The position numbers and the translations under genes are program-made. Below the pieces are notes generated by a model. It saw only the letters and a list, made by a program, of their open reading frames with translations. It ran no database searches and was not told the DNA's origin. 64,000 nt of DNA from Bacteroidales bacterium (GTDB lineage: Bacteria; Bacteroidota; Bacteroidia; Bacteroidales; Paludibacteraceae): assembly GCA_015061145.1 (NCBI GenBank), contig SUXD01000002.1, positions 1 to 64,000 of the forward strand, given 5' to 3'. Shown piece by piece: positions 1 to 9,664 of the stretch (position 1 is its first letter; each line of letters begins with the position of its first letter).

Positions 1-662
1 CCATTAGGGAACACCGTGAACAACATACGGTCGCGCGGATCGCGCCCCAAATCACCATCTATGGTGCCCTCGTCGTCTTTCACATTGCCCCAAACCAATG
101 CATTATAGCATCTCTTGGTCGTTTTTTCGAAAAACTGCCGGCCTAATTTCGTTTTGGCATCTTCGTTCTTGGCCAGCAAGAGCAAGCCCGAAGTGTCTTT
201 GTCTATACGATGCACCAACCCGATGCGCGGATCGTTGGCGTCAAACGACGGATTGTCGCGCAGATGCCACGCCACCGCGTTGAGTAAAGTACCTTCAAAA
301 TTGCCGAATCCGGGGTGCACTACGAGTCCTGGCTGCTTATTCACCAGCAGGATGTCATCGTCTTCGTACACTATGTTTATGGGAATATCTTGCGGAATGA
401 TTTCGAACTGTGAAGGCGGATAATTCAGCATAATGCTGATTTCGTCTAGCGGTTTCACCTTGTAGTTTGATTTCACTGGTTTCCCGTTCACCACAATAGA
501 TTTCGCATCGGCAGCATCCTGAATGCGATTGCGCGACACATTCGGCATCACATTCACAAGATATTTGTCTATGCGAATCATGGAATGCCCTTTCTCCACC
601 ACAAAACGGTGATGTTCAAAAAGGGTGCTTTCTTCCTCTATTTCTTCATTCAGCAAGTCCAT
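1..662 (-). CDS. rluD: RluD-family 23S rRNA pseudouridine synthase (3' part outside window)
   Basis: Pseudouridine synthase acting on large-subunit rRNA in the cytoplasm. The frame opens at the ATG ending at 662 (MDLLNEEIEEEST) and stays open to the window edge, so about 220 N-terminal residues are visible. An S4-like RNA-binding segment (IRIDKYLVNVMPNVSRNRIQ) is followed by the start of the catalytic domain with the family motif HRIDKDTSGLLLLAK near 195-235, which contains the catalytic Asp. It lies 17 bases after the PASTA gene on the same strand, a common Bacteroidales order. The family assignment is firm; the exact target uridines are inferred from RluD. Confidence 0.93.
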   Translation of the reverse strand, partial: MDLLNEEIEEESTLFEHHRFVVEKGHSMIRIDKYLVNVMPNVSRNRIQDAADAKSIVVNGKPVKSNYKVKPLDEISIMLNYPPSQFEIIPQDIPINIVYEDDDILLVNKQPGLVVHPGFGNFEGTLLNAVAWHLRDNPSFDANDPRIGLVHRIDKDTSGLLLLAKNEDAKTKLGRQFFEKTTKRCYNALVWGNVKDDEGTIDGDLGRDPRDRMLFTVFPN

Positions 663-679
663 CGGAGAAATAGGGAAGT

Positions 680-1516
680 TTATTCAAAAAAGTTTTCGAT
701 GTCGTAATCTTTGCTCAGAACCACCTCTTCAGGTTCGGAGAGTTGCGATTTTGACTTTGTAAGCCATATATCGACAGCCTTGCCGATGTTCACTTCTGTG
801 CCCGTTGCCGGTTTCTGCTTGTAAACAAAATATTTAGACGCATCTGCATCATCTGTCGGTTTTTCGTCGTAAAGCACTGAACCGATATTCAACGACGCTT
901 CGGCCAAAACGGCCATTGCTTCTTCTTTGCTCTTTTCACGCAGGCTCGGCACATGCACTTTCTCGTCAGAGAGCCCTCTTCCCACCGTCAGGTCAACCGA
1001 TGTGTTCACTGTAAGCATTTCACCCGGCTGCAGCACACGTTCTCCGATCTGCACCTGCTGCACCAAATCGACATATTCTGACGGCACATATATAATAGAA
1101 TCCACCTTCAGTCCTATGCTCTCTATAATGTTACGGGCTTGTCTTAACGACATATCACGCACATCGGGCAGCGACACTTTTTTCTTGTGCAAAGAATTGA
1201 TAACGAGATACAGTTTTCGGCTTTTCTTCACCTTTGAGCCCGCCACCGGTATCTGTTCGACCACTGCGCCAGGCTGCAAATCGGTAGCGAAAACGGAATC
1301 TATCACTTCGCACTTCAGATTGTTATACTCCAATGTTATTTCAGCCTCGCCGATTGTTGCTCCCTTCAAATCGGGGACAACGACAAACTCGTCATGAAAG
1401 GTGTATTTGTCCAAACGGTTGAAGGCTATTATCGATATAACTACCAGAAGCACCACCGCTATCAGGACATTTATCCAAAACGTTTTGCTGATCAGAAATT
1501 TCAAGAAATTCTTCAT
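680..1516 (-). CDS. Membrane-anchored PASTA-domain protein
   Basis: 278 residues. One membrane segment near residues 13-33 (FWINVLIAVVLLVVISIIAF) is followed by about three extracytoplasmic PASTA repeats, recognisable from recurring VPDLKG, LPDVRDMSLRQA and VPSLREKSKEEA starts and glycine-rich ends. PASTA domains in other proteins bind peptidoglycan or muropeptides. There is no kinase domain, so this is not a PknB-type receptor. The gene is directly upstream of rluD and probably co-transcribed. Its Bacteroidales relatives often sit with rluD and ddl, which suggests a cell-wall role, but this is inference from context. Confidence 0.88.
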   Translation of the reverse strand: MKNFLKFLISKTFWINVLIAVVLLVVISIIAFNRLDKYTFHDEFVVVPDLKGATIGEAEITLEYNNLKCEVIDSVFATDLQPGAVVEQIPVAGSKVKKSRKLYLVINSLHKKKVSLPDVRDMSLRQARNIIESIGLKVDSIIYVPSEYVDLVQQVQIGERVLQPGEMLTVNTSVDLTVGRGLSDEKVHVPSLREKSKEEAMAVLAEASLNIGSVLYDEKPTDDADASKYFVYKQKPATGTEVNIGKAVDIWLTKSKSQLSEPEEVVLSKDYDIENFFE

Positions 1517-1562
1517 ATTCTATAATTTTCCTCAAAATTAAGCATTTTATGCTTACACACAA

Positions 1563-1601
1563 AAAAAGGCAAAGATTTCCGAATGAAATCTCCACCTTTT
1601 T
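1563..1601. terminator. Bidirectional-looking intrinsic terminator
   Basis: Arms AAAAAGG(caa)AGATTTC and GAAATCT(cca)CCTTTTT form two 7-bp stems with a 3-base internal loop, closed by CGAAT. A-runs and T-runs lie on both sides. It sits just after rpmH on the minus strand, ahead of the PASTA gene. Confidence 0.6.
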
Positions 1602-1625
1602 GTATTTACTTTCTGTCAGAAGAAA

Positions 1626-1784
1626 TTATTTCTTTCCGTGAAATTCGCTGGAAACTGTCAATTTCTTTCTTCCGTGAGCACGGCGTGAAGCCAAGACACG
1701 ACGACCGTTAGCTGTCGACATTCTTTCGCGGAAACCGTGTTTGTTCACTCTTTTTCTGTTAGAGGGTTGAAATGTTCTTTTCAT
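1626..1784 (-). CDS. rpmH: 50S ribosomal protein L34
   Basis: 52 residues, starting [18 protein letters not shown] and ending in an [19 protein letters not shown] tail. It shows the L34 signature KRTFQPS..KR.. .HGFR.RM.T..GR.VL..RR.KGR.. and is highly basic. L34 is a small structural protein of the large ribosomal subunit. A well-formed Bacteroidota promoter lies about 40 bases upstream and a terminator follows. The neighbours are not the usual rnpA/yidC partners, which is normal in this phylum. Confidence 0.97.
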   Translation of the reverse strand: MKRTFQPSNRKRVNKHGFRERMSTANGRRVLASRRAHGRKKLTVSSEFHGKK

Positions 1785-1823
1785 CGCTTTATAATTTAAT
1801 TATTTTGTTTCATTTTGAGTTTG

Positions 1824-1854
1824 CAAAGGTAAACTATAAATTCTATTCTGCAAA
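1824..1854 (-). promoter_or_regulatory. rpmH promoter
   Basis: On the minus strand the -33 element TTTG (1851-1854) is followed after 19 bases by the -7 element TACCTTTG (1824-1831). This matches the Bacteroidota sigma-ABfr consensus TTTG-N19/20-TAnnTTTG and sits just upstream of rpmH. Confidence 0.75.
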
Positions 1855-1963
1855 ATTTACCCGCTTTTTTTATGAAAGTTTTTTGCAAAACGCATCCTTT
1901 AAAGAAATAAAAAATGTATTTTTGACACCCGAATAAGGACCAGAAATCGCTAAAAGTACAATT

Positions 1964-2482
1964 ATGCATCCGTTCAAACATTTTCTGACCATCACCAGAC
2001 ACCGGCACCTCGTCATGAGAAACTGCTTCAAATGCGGGCTGTACTGGCAAGGACTGACACACGACCTGTCGAAATACGGTTTCACCGAATTCTGGCTGGG
2101 CGCCAAATACTATCTCGGCACCAAGTCGCCGCACCACCTCGAACGGCAAGAGAAAGGTTACTCCGAAGCATGGATGCACCACAAAGGGCGCAACAAGCAC
2201 CATGCCGAATATTGGGTGGACATCAACCTGAAATCGCTGCAGTACGAACCCGTAGACATGCCCGACAAATATATCGCTGAAAGCATTTGTGACAGAATTG
2301 CCGCATCGAAAAACTACAATTGGAAAAATTTCGAACCGCACATGGCACTTGATTATTATCACAAGGAAAAAACAAAACTGCCCTTGCACCCCAACACCGA
2401 CCGGAAATTTGAATTTTTACTGAAACTATATGCCGAAAAAGGCGAAAAAGCGCTTTTTGAAGAACTCCGGAAAATGAAATAA
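1964..2482 (+). CDS. DUF5662 family protein
   Basis: 172 residues, cytoplasmic, no signal peptide. The pattern HKxxLxxxxxR...CFKCGLYWQGLTHDLSKYG..EF.....Y with the later W.HH.GRNKHH.EYW is typical of DUF5662, whose function is unknown. The conserved His/Asp residues (THDLSK, HHKGRNKHH) look like possible metal ligands, perhaps HD-phosphohydrolase-like, but this is inference. A -7-like TATTTTTG at 1917-1924 sits 40 bases upstream. It converges with rmuC on the other strand. Confidence 0.82.
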   Translation: MHPFKHFLTITRHRHLVMRNCFKCGLYWQGLTHDLSKYGFTEFWLGAKYYLGTKSPHHLERQEKGYSEAWMHHKGRNKHHAEYWVDINLKSLQYEPVDMPDKYIAESICDRIAASKNYNWKNFEPHMALDYYHKEKTKLPLHPNTDRKFEFLLKLYAEKGEKALFEELRKMK

Positions 2483-2523
2483 TCACTATTGACTATTCTC
2501 TTTTAACTTTTAACTTTAGACTT

Positions 2524-3798
2524 TTAACTTTTGTCTATCTTCTTATTCGCTTTCGCCCCCAACTCCTTTATTTTTTCGGCAGTGGTTATCACATTTCCCT
2601 TGCCGTCACTCAATTTATTGTATGCGTCGTCGTAGGCCTTCCCTGCGCCATCAATAGCACGGCGGATTTTCTGCATGTCGTCCAGGAAACCGACCAATTT
2701 GTCGTAGAGCGTACCGCTCAGACGGGCGATTTCGAATGCGTTTTTGGCCTGGTTCTCTTGTTTCCAAATAGACGCGATGGTGCGCAATGTTGCCAACAAT
2801 GTGGTCGGACTTACAATCACTATTTTTTTCTCCCAAGCGTAATTGAACAGATTCTGATCGGCCTCGACGGCAACAGAGAATGAAGCCTCTATCGGAACGA
2901 ACATCAACACAAAATCAGGGGAATTGACCCCTAGCAGATTCTGATAATTCTTTTCGGCCAACTCCTGCACATGTTTCTTCAATGACGAAAGGTGTTCTTT
3001 CAGCGCCGACTCTTTTTCCACTGCATCCACAGCAGAAACCAAACGTTCATACGCAACCAACGACACTTTAGAGTCTATGATTATCTGTTTGTTATCGGGC
3101 AAACGGACTATCACGTCAGGACGATATACCTTACCGTTATCGTCGGCGTTGACCACTTCGCGTTCAAACTCCCGTCCTTCATGCAAACCCGACATTTCGA
3201 GCACCCGTTCAAGGATGATTTCGCCCCAATTCCCCTGCTTCTTCACATCGCCCTTCAACGCCCGTGTCAGGCTGTTCGCCTCTTCGCTCACTTTCGTGTT
3301 CAACTCCGCCAATTTACGCACTTCGGCACGCAAATCGGCCTTGTCGCGCATCTCCTTGTCGTACGATTCGCTCACCTGTTTTTCGAAATCGGCTATTTTC
3401 TCGCGCAGCGGATTCAATATCTCGCCAATCCGTTTTTCGTTGGTTTGAGAAAACTCGTCCGAGCGCTCTTTCAGTATTTTGTTGGCTATATTCTCAAATT
3501 CTACAGTCAGACGCTTTTGCAAAAGTTCAGCATCTTCTTTCTGCACACTGATTTTTTCATTCAAGTTTCGAACCTCATTATGCAGCGCTGCCGATTCTTC
3601 GCGCTTTGCCTGCAACTCGGAACGCGCCGCCTGCAACTCTGTTTCGAGCGTCGCCGTCCGACTGCCGAGATGTTCGTTCTCCGAGCGCGACAAAGCCAAG
3701 AGCCTGTCATTCTCCGACAGCCTCCGAGTCATAAGGAAAAACAGCAATGCTGCGCCCACCGCCATTCCCAAAAGTAATATCAACACATAATACAACAT
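2524..3798 (-). CDS. rmuC: DNA recombination protein RmuC
   Basis: 424 residues. An N-terminal membrane anchor (residues 2-20) is followed by a long coiled coil (about 25-150) and the RmuC domain, with KGDVKKQGNWGEIILERVLEMSGL, RPDVIVRLPDNKQIIIDSKVSL and a VSPTTLLATLRTIASIWKQENQ block. RmuC is thought to limit recombination at inverted repeats; the DSK and E residues of its core resemble a PD-(D/E)XK-type nuclease fold. Length is normal. It is likely co-transcribed with the small gene 19 bases upstream. Confidence 0.94.
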   Translation of the reverse strand: MLYYVLILLLGMAVGAALLFFLMTRRLSENDRLLALSRSENEHLGSRTATLETELQAARSELQAKREESAALHNEVRNLNEKISVQKEDAELLQKRLTVEFENIANKILKERSDEFSQTNEKRIGEILNPLREKIADFEKQVSESYDKEMRDKADLRAEVRKLAELNTKVSEEANSLTRALKGDVKKQGNWGEIILERVLEMSGLHEGREFEREVVNADDNGKVYRPDVIVRLPDNKQIIIDSKVSLVAYERLVSAVDAVEKESALKEHLSSLKKHVQELAEKNYQNLLGVNSPDFVLMFVPIEASFSVAVEADQNLFNYAWEKKIVIVSPTTLLATLRTIASIWKQENQAKNAFEIARLSGTLYDKLVGFLDDMQKIRRAIDGAGKAYDDAYNKLSDGKGNVITTAEKIKELGAKANKKIDKS

Positions 3799-3817
3799 AC
3801 GCCTCGCCAGTCAGTCG

Positions 3818-4069
3818 TCATCTTTTCATTTCATACTCCGCAAACAATGTAGGATAATCTTCCGAAAGCTGTCGGAAAATGGATGACATCAATGTTTCGC
3901 GCATCCATTTTGACTTGTTTTGAATTTTGTATTTGGCCACAAAACGGTTCACCGCCTTCATTTCTTCGTCATTGAGCATGAATGCCACACGGTTGTTTCT
4001 CACCAAAGCCGGTCTCGAACCGCATTCCACCGTATGTTTTTTCTTCGCTTTACTCATCCTTTTTTTCAT
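3818..4069 (-). CDS. Small basic conserved protein upstream of rmuC
   Basis: 83 residues from the start MKKRMSKAKKK. An earlier in-frame ATG at 4126 gives a less plausible N-terminus. After a basic head comes NNRVAFMLNDEEMKAVNRFVAKYKIQNKSKWMRETLM, which reads like a ribbon-helix-helix or mobilisation-type DNA-binding segment (beta strand followed by two helices). The function is not established. It lies on the same strand directly upstream of rmuC and divergent from rsfS. Confidence 0.7.
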   Translation of the reverse strand: MKKRMSKAKKKHTVECGSRPALVRNNRVAFMLNDEEMKAVNRFVAKYKIQNKSKWMRETLMSSIFRQLSEDYPTLFAEYEMKR

Positions 4070-4184
4070 TCTTACTCCACAAAGGTAAAGAAAAAGACGC
4101 AAAAAACAACCCCTTTCTGTCAGCAACCCGATTCAACTTGCAATCAATTTTCTTTCACAGCCTCTCAATGTCGTTTCTTTTTAT

Positions 4185-4192
4185 TATATTTG
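4185..4192 (+). promoter_or_regulatory. Candidate -7 element for rsfS-ftsH
   Basis: TATATTTG followed by C, 18 bases before the rsfS ATG, matches TAnnTTTG. No TTTG is seen at the -33 distance. Confidence 0.45.
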
Positions 4193-4210
4193 CAACTTAA
4201 TATAAAAAAC

Positions 4211-4579
4211 ATGAAAAAGAACATCAGCGACAAAGAATTGTTAAAAACAATCATCGAAGGCATACAGGAACGAAAAGGGAAACGCATCTTTTGCATCGAC
4301 CTTTCGAAAATAGACGGCGTGTTATACGACTATTTCGTTATTTGCGAAGGTGACTCCAACATCCATGTGTCGTCTATCGCCGACTCCGTCGAAGACTATC
4401 TGATTGACAAAATACGCGTGAAACCGCTGGCTTCCGATGGATTCGAAAATGCCCAGTGGATTGTTTTCGATTACGGCAACATCATGGTGCACATTTTCCA
4501 GCGCGAAGCACGCAACTTCTACAGCCTGGAAACGCTATGGTCGGATGCTAAGATTACCGAGATTCCAGATTTAGATTAA
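4211..4579 (+). CDS. rsfS: Ribosome silencing factor RsfS
   Basis: 122 residues from the ATG at 4211, which starts at the family's usual position; an upstream in-frame ATG at 3920 would add an unlikely extension. The RsfS/Iojap core is clear: IDLSKIDGVLYDYFVICEGDSNIHVSSIADSVED and the C-terminal WIVFDYGNIMVHIFQREARNFYSLETLW. RsfS binds L14 and blocks subunit joining when nutrients are scarce. It is followed 24 bases later by ftsH, the usual Bacteroidota order. Confidence 0.95.
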   Translation: MKKNISDKELLKTIIEGIQERKGKRIFCIDLSKIDGVLYDYFVICEGDSNIHVSSIADSVEDYLIDKIRVKPLASDGFENAQWIVFDYGNIMVHIFQREARNFYSLETLWSDAKITEIPDLD

Positions 4580-4603
4580 AAAACAAAAAACATACAGCAC
4601 ACT

Positions 4604-6643
4604 ATGAGTGACAATAAGAAGAACCCGAAAAAAGTCAACATTAACATAGAATGGCTCTACGGCATCATTGCTATCGTACTGCTGGGAATGTATTTCCTTT
4701 CGCCATCGAACAATGCGAAAGAGGTGAGCTATTCTGAGTTCGACCAATATATGCGCAAGGGCTATATCGAGAAAATAGTCGTCATTTCCAACAAAGACAT
4801 CGTGAAAGGATTCGTCAAAAAGGATTCGCTGGCAGCTGTGTATGGCGACAAAGCCGACTTGCACGCCGACAATCCGTACATCGAATCGCACATACCATCG
4901 ACCGACAAATTTGACGAATACATACAAACGGTAAAAAAAGAGAACATCTTCAACGGCGATGTACGCTACGAAGAGAGCAAAGACTATTTGGGAAATCTGC
5001 TTTGGAACATCCTGCCCTTCATCTTCTTTATCGGGCTATGGATATTCCTCATGAACCGTATGTCGGGCAGCGGCGGCGGAGGCCCTGGCGGCATATTCAG
5101 CGTTGGCAAGTCGAAAGCCACCGTACAGGAAAAAGGCGACCAGAAAAACAAAGTCACCTTTAAGGATGTAGCCGGACTGGCTGGCGCCAAACAAGAAGTT
5201 GAAGAAATCGTATCTTTCTTGAAAAACCCTCAGAAATACACCGAACTTGGAGGAAAAATACCCAAAGGCGCTTTGTTGGTAGGCCCTCCGGGAACAGGAA
5301 AGACACTGCTCGCCAAAGCTGTGGCTGGCGAAGCCGATGTACCGTTCTTCTCAATGTCGGGCTCCGATTTCGTCGAAATGTTTGTCGGCGTAGGCGCCTC
5401 TCGCGTACGCGACTTGTTCCGCCAAGCCAAAGAGAAATCGCCGTGCATCATCTTCATTGACGAGATTGACGCCGTGGGACGCGCCCGCGGACGCAACCCG
5501 AACATGGGCGGCAACGACGAGCGAGAAAACACCCTCAACCAACTGCTCACCGAAATGGACGGATTCAGCACCAACAGCGGCATTATCATACTCGCCGCCA
5601 CCAACCGTGCCGACATTCTGGACAAAGCGCTTTTGCGCGCCGGCCGCTTCGACCGACAGATACAGGTGGAACTCCCCGATGTGCACGAACGCGAAGACAT
5701 ATTCAAGGTGCACCTGAAAAATGTGAAGATTGACGACACCGTGAACATCGACTTCCTTGCCAAACAGACACCGGGATTCTCGGGCGCCGACATCGCCAAT
5801 GTGTGCAACGAAGCCGCACTGATAGCAGCCCGAAAGAGCAAAAAGGCCGTGCAAAAAGATGATTTTCTTGACGCTGTGGACAGAATCATCGGCGGACTGG
5901 AGAAAAAGACTAAAATCATCACTGAAAAAGAGAAAAAGGCCATCGCCTACCACGAAGCAGGACACGCCACCATAAGTTGGAAACTGCAATACGCCAACCC
6001 GCTGGTGAAAGTGACCATCGTGCCAAGAGGGAAAGCCCTCGGAGCGGCATGGTATCTGCCCGAAGAGCGCCAGCTGACCACCAAAGAACAGATGCTCGAC
6101 GAGATGTGCTCCACCCTTGGCGGACGCGCAGCCGAAGAAGTATTTTTCGGCGAAGTGTCGACCGGCGCGCTCAACGACCTCGAACGCGTGACGAAACAGG
6201 CGCAAGCCATCGTGGCCTACTACGGCATGAGCGACAAACTCACCAATGTTAGCTATTTCGACTCGACAGGCGCCTACGACTACGGATTCGCCAAACCATA
6301 CAGCGAAAAAACAGCTGAAATGATTGACTCCGAAGTACAAAAAATCATCAGCGAACAATACGAACGCGCCAAGAATCTGCTGAAAGAGTTTGCCGAAGGG
6401 CACAACAAACTGGCAGAACTGCTCATTGAACGCGAAGTGATTTTTGCCGACGATCTCGAAAACATATTCGGCAAACGCCCGTGGACATCGCGAGCCGACG
6501 AACTGCGCAAAGAGAACGATGCACAGCAAGAGCAGGAAAAAGAAAAGGCAAATGAAGAACAACCATCCGACGAATCGGCAAATACAGAAAATGCGATAAA
6601 CGAAAAACCAGAAAACGATGGAGAACCTAAGACAGAAAAGTGA
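4604..6643 (+). CDS. ftsH: ATP-dependent zinc metalloprotease FtsH
   Basis: 679 residues. Two membrane segments (about 15-32 and 130-150) flank a periplasmic domain. The AAA+ module has Walker A GPPGTGKT near residue 227, Walker B IIFIDEID and the [25 protein letters not shown]. The zinc protease site HEAGH is at about residue 450. The C-terminus is a Glu/Lys-rich tail. FtsH degrades misfolded membrane proteins and short-lived regulators at the inner membrane. The last 26 bases overlap the next gene, which suggests coupled translation. Confidence 0.98.
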   Translation: MSDNKKNPKKVNINIEWLYGIIAIVLLGMYFLSPSNNAKEVSYSEFDQYMRKGYIEKIVVISNKDIVKGFVKKDSLAAVYGDKADLHADNPYIESHIPSTDKFDEYIQTVKKENIFNGDVRYEESKDYLGNLLWNILPFIFFIGLWIFLMNRMSGSGGGGPGGIFSVGKSKATVQEKGDQKNKVTFKDVAGLAGAKQEVEEIVSFLKNPQKYTELGGKIPKGALLVGPPGTGKTLLAKAVAGEADVPFFSMSGSDFVEMFVGVGASRVRDLFRQAKEKSPCIIFIDEIDAVGRARGRNPNMGGNDERENTLNQLLTEMDGFSTNSGIIILAATNRADILDKALLRAGRFDRQIQVELPDVHEREDIFKVHLKNVKIDDTVNIDFLAKQTPGFSGADIANVCNEAALIAARKSKKAVQKDDFLDAVDRIIGGLEKKTKIITEKEKKAIAYHEAGHATISWKLQYANPLVKVTIVPRGKALGAAWYLPEERQLTTKEQMLDEMCSTLGGRAAEEVFFGEVSTGALNDLERVTKQAQAIVAYYGMSDKLTNVSYFDSTGAYDYGFAKPYSEKTAEMIDSEVQKIISEQYERAKNLLKEFAEGHNKLAELLIEREVIFADDLENIFGKRPWTSRADELRKENDAQQEQEKEKANEEQPSDESANTENAINEKPENDGEPKTEK

Positions 6644-7268
6644 GAAATCGAAAAAAGAGATACTCGCAAGAATAGCAGCGGCACGAGAAGGCAGAACGCT
6701 GAGCTATCCCGAACCAGACTGGCAGAAAAACATTTATAAGGAAATAGAGCCCTCGCTGGAAGAGTGCTTCGCCGACGAGCTGAAGAAAGTGAGCGGAAAC
6801 TGTGTGCTATGCGAAAACGAAAGTGATGTTTTCGACAAAATAAAAGCATTGATGGCAGAGAAGGGCCAGACGCGCATCTTCTGCAAAGACGTCTCCATAG
6901 CCGAGCAACTCGACAGTCACAACATTGCGCACACAAACGCCGAAGCCGATTTCACCGACATGGAACTGGGCATCACACGCTGCGAATTTCTGGTGGCACG
7001 CACCGGAAGCGTCATGGTCTCAGCCGCATCGCCTTCGGGAAGAAAAATGAACATTTTCCCGCCTACACACATCGTGTTGGCAAAAAAATCGCAAATCGTC
7101 CCTTATGTGACGGATGCGCTGAACGGCATGCGCCAGCGTTACGACACTTTGCCGTCGGCCATCACAAACATCACCGGTCCCAGCCGCACCTCCGACATCG
7201 AAAAAACCTTGGTGCTGGGCGCACACGGACCGAAAGACATTTGGGTGTTTGTGAACTTGAACGAATAG
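6618..7268 (+). CDS. LUD-domain protein (LutC/YkgG-like)
   Basis: 216 residues, cytoplasmic. The LUD fold is indicated by an acidic AEADFTDMELGITRCEFLVARTGSVMVSA segment and the C-terminal PSAITNITGPSRTSDIEKTLVLGAHGPKDIWVFV block, close to LutC of the lactate utilisation complex. No lutA or lutB neighbours are present. In Bacteroidota this paralogue sits between ftsH and cdsA, so a lactate role is doubtful. It overlaps ftsH by 26 bases. The specific substrate is unknown. Confidence 0.85.
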   Translation: MENLRQKSEKSKKEILARIAAAREGRTLSYPEPDWQKNIYKEIEPSLEECFADELKKVSGNCVLCENESDVFDKIKALMAEKGQTRIFCKDVSIAEQLDSHNIAHTNAEADFTDMELGITRCEFLVARTGSVMVSAASPSGRKMNIFPPTHIVLAKKSQIVPYVTDALNGMRQRYDTLPSAITNITGPSRTSDIEKTLVLGAHGPKDIWVFVNLNE

Positions 7269-7303
7269 AAAACGCAAAAACTTTTGAAAAAGAACTGACT
7301 ACA

Positions 7304-8170
7304 ATGAACAACTTCTGGAAAAGAACCGCCACTGCCGTGATATTCGTCATCGTACTGCTTGCCGCAATATGGCATCCCGTTTCGTGCGTCATATTATTCA
7401 GCATGCTTGCTGTTCTGTCTGTATATGAATTTTACAGCATTACGCGCAACGACAACGACAGCCACGTGAACAAATTCGGCGGAATGTTGCTGGCCGCAAC
7501 GCTGATGACCGGCGTGCCTGCCGTCTTTGCCATGTTCAATGCTGCGACATCAGAAGAGAACATACACTACCTGAACGCGTTTCTGTTTTTTAACGTACTC
7601 ATCTACATCGCGCTATGGTTCGCGTTATTGATTTTTGAATTATTCAGAAACAAAGGGAATGCGTTGAAAAACTGGGCATACCTCATCATGGGGCAAATGT
7701 TCTTTGCGCTTCCGTGGTGCATAGCCGCCATATTGCCGTTTTTCAACTACAACGCTTCATTCGACCACAATATTCTTTACGCCCTGTTTTTCACCATTTG
7801 GCTGAACGACACGGGAGCTTATCTGTGCGGCTGCACGCTGGGAAAACATAAATTTTTCGAGCGCATCTCGCCCAAAAAGACTTGGGAAGGTTTTGCCGGC
7901 GGAGCATTGCTTGCCATACTTGCCGGTGCATTTGTATTCCCTCACCTTTTTGGCAAAGGACAGATATTCTGGCTGCTGTTTACACTTATCGCCGTGGTTT
8001 TCGGCACTTTGGGCGACTTGATAGAATCGCTCATCAAGCGCAGCGTAGGCGTGAAAGACTCGGGCAACATACTGCCCGGACACGGCGGCATACTCGACCG
8101 TTTCGACAGTTTCATGTTTGCCGCCCCTGCCATCTTCATTTACATATCTATATATTATGTAATACTTTAG
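7304..8170 (+). CDS. cdsA: Phosphatidate cytidylyltransferase
   Basis: 288 residues from the ATG at 7304 (MNNFWKRTATAVIFV), which places the first membrane segment right after the start. It has about seven to eight hydrophobic segments. The CTP-transferase signature lies near the C-terminus: LGDLIESLIKRSVGVKDSG followed by LPGHGGILDRFDS. CdsA makes CDP-diacylglycerol from phosphatidate and CTP in the inner membrane, feeding pssA two genes downstream. It belongs to the rsfS-ftsH-LUD-cdsA run. Confidence 0.96.
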   Translation: MNNFWKRTATAVIFVIVLLAAIWHPVSCVILFSMLAVLSVYEFYSITRNDNDSHVNKFGGMLLAATLMTGVPAVFAMFNAATSEENIHYLNAFLFFNVLIYIALWFALLIFELFRNKGNALKNWAYLIMGQMFFALPWCIAAILPFFNYNASFDHNILYALFFTIWLNDTGAYLCGCTLGKHKFFERISPKKTWEGFAGGALLAILAGAFVFPHLFGKGQIFWLLFTLIAVVFGTLGDLIESLIKRSVGVKDSGNILPGHGGILDRFDSFMFAAPAIFIYISIYYVIL

Positions 8171-8205
8171 TGGCACATTTAGGACAATAAATTAATAAAT
8201 TTTAT

Positions 8206-8213
8206 TATTTTTG
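8206..8213 (+). promoter_or_regulatory. Candidate -7 element for psd-pssA
   Basis: TATTTTTG followed by C, 21 bases before the psd ATG, matches TAnnTTTG. The -33 TTTG is not evident. Confidence 0.45.
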
Positions 8214-8234
8214 CACGAATAAATTTTTCAAAGA

Positions 8235-8891
8235 ATGACGATTCACAAGGAAGGACGAATTTTTCTGTTCAAAATGTTTTTGACGCTCCTAGCCCTCAAC
8301 CTGTTTGTTTTTGCCATATACAGACAAGGGGCCGAAGCGTTTGCCATCCTTTCTGTCGTCATTTTCCTGTTCTTCGTGAACTTCTTCCGCCGTCCCAAAA
8401 GATACATGGACATCACCGACCCTAACCTCATCATTGCGCCGTGCGACGGCAAAGTGGTAGTGATAGAGCCGACGGAAGAGAACGAAGTGCTGCACGAAAA
8501 GAGAATACAAATATCTATCTTCATGAGCATCTTCGATGTGCACGCCAACTGGTATCCCGTTTCAGGAAAAGTGACATACTACACGCACCAAAACGGCCGT
8601 TTCATGTCGGCACACCTGCCCAAATCGAGCACCGAGAACGAACGCTCAAGCATCATTGTGGAAACAGAGAGCAACACCCGAATACTCGTGCGACAAATTG
8701 CCGGCGCCTTGGCGCAACGCATTGTCACCTACGCCAACATAGGACAAAGCTACACGACCAACGACGAAATCGGTTTCATCAAATTCGGCTCACGGATGGA
8801 CGTGTACCTGCCATTAGACAGCGAAATTCTGGTTTCGCTCAAGCAAAAGACGAGAGGCAACAAGACCCCTATCGCACGATTAAAATCATAA
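8235..8891 (+). CDS. psd: Phosphatidylserine decarboxylase (short, PSD-A type)
   Basis: 218 residues. Two hydrophobic N-terminal segments precede the catalytic region with IAPCDGKVVVIEP, IFMSIFDVHANWYPVSGKV and the pyruvoyl processing site FIKFGSRMDVYLP. Family members cleave themselves at Gly-Ser and turn the Ser into the pyruvoyl group. It converts phosphatidylserine to phosphatidylethanolamine. The short length fits the PSD-A subgroup. It is followed 4 bases later by pssA, which makes its substrate. Confidence 0.94.
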   Translation: MTIHKEGRIFLFKMFLTLLALNLFVFAIYRQGAEAFAILSVVIFLFFVNFFRRPKRYMDITDPNLIIAPCDGKVVVIEPTEENEVLHEKRIQISIFMSIFDVHANWYPVSGKVTYYTHQNGRFMSAHLPKSSTENERSSIIVETESNTRILVRQIAGALAQRIVTYANIGQSYTTNDEIGFIKFGSRMDVYLPLDSEILVSLKQKTRGNKTPIARLKS

Positions 8892-8895
8892 GGTC

Positions 8896-9621
8896 ATGAA
8901 AAAAATAAAATCATATATTCCGAACACTATCACTTGTCTGAACCTGTTTTTCGGATGTATGGCTTGCGTTGCCGCATTCAAGTACAACTACATCCTTGCC
9001 TCCTATTTCATCTATACCGCAGCGATATGTGACTTTTTCGACGGTTTTGCAGCACGGCTGCTGAACGAAAAATCGCCCATAGGCAAAGACCTCGACTCGC
9101 TGGCCGACTGCGTGAGTTTCGGCGTGGCGCCGGGATTCATCCTGTATTCGTGGCTACAGAATGTGACCATGCCCGGTTTTGCCAGCAACTACCAGCCCTA
9201 TATCGCCATCGTGGCATTTGTCATCCCCGTCTTTTCGGCGCTGCGACTTGCTAAATTCAACATCGACACCCGGCAAACGACCTCGTTTATCGGACTTCCT
9301 ACGCCGGCATGCACCATTTTCTTCGCTTCGCTGGCAGCCAAACAGCCCTGCTTTTTTGTTCATCACGGATATATGCTGATACTTCTGATTTTGTTTTTCG
9401 CATTTCTGATGGTGGCAGAATTTCCGATGTTTGCACTGAAATTCAAACATTACGGATGGAAAGGCAACGAGCTGAGATACGCTTTCATTGCGCTCTCCGC
9501 CATTCTCCTTCTGCTGTACAAAATCTCAGTATTCCATATTATCATACTGCTTTACATCATCATCTCTGCTATTGCAGCCATTCTTCAAAAGAAAAAAGCA
9601 ACTGAGAATACTGCAGACTGA
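8896..9621 (+). CDS. pssA: CDP-diacylglycerol-serine O-phosphatidyltransferase
   Basis: 241 residues, about seven membrane segments. The CDP-alcohol phosphatidyltransferase motif is intact around residues 45-75: DFFDGFAARLL then GKDLDSLAD, giving D-x2-DG-x2-AR-x8-G-x3-D-x3-D. It condenses CDP-diacylglycerol from CdsA with serine to give phosphatidylserine, which Psd next door decarboxylates. It is 4 bases after psd, clearly one operon. Confidence 0.96.
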   Translation: MKKIKSYIPNTITCLNLFFGCMACVAAFKYNYILASYFIYTAAICDFFDGFAARLLNEKSPIGKDLDSLADCVSFGVAPGFILYSWLQNVTMPGFASNYQPYIAIVAFVIPVFSALRLAKFNIDTRQTTSFIGLPTPACTIFFASLAAKQPCFFVHHGYMLILLILFFAFLMVAEFPMFALKFKHYGWKGNELRYAFIALSAILLLLYKISVFHIIILLYIIISAIAAILQKKKATENTAD

Positions 9622-9664
9622 CAAATTCTCGCCTCGGCATCAGTTATATTTTGGCAAAAAAGCA

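Noticed and set aside
2500..2535. CTTTTAACTTT runs after the DUF5662 gene as a CRISPR-like or regulatory repeat
   Set aside because: Short, irregular, partly inside the rmuC end, and of a kind common in Bacteroidota spacers. No spacer-repeat structure is present anywhere in the window.
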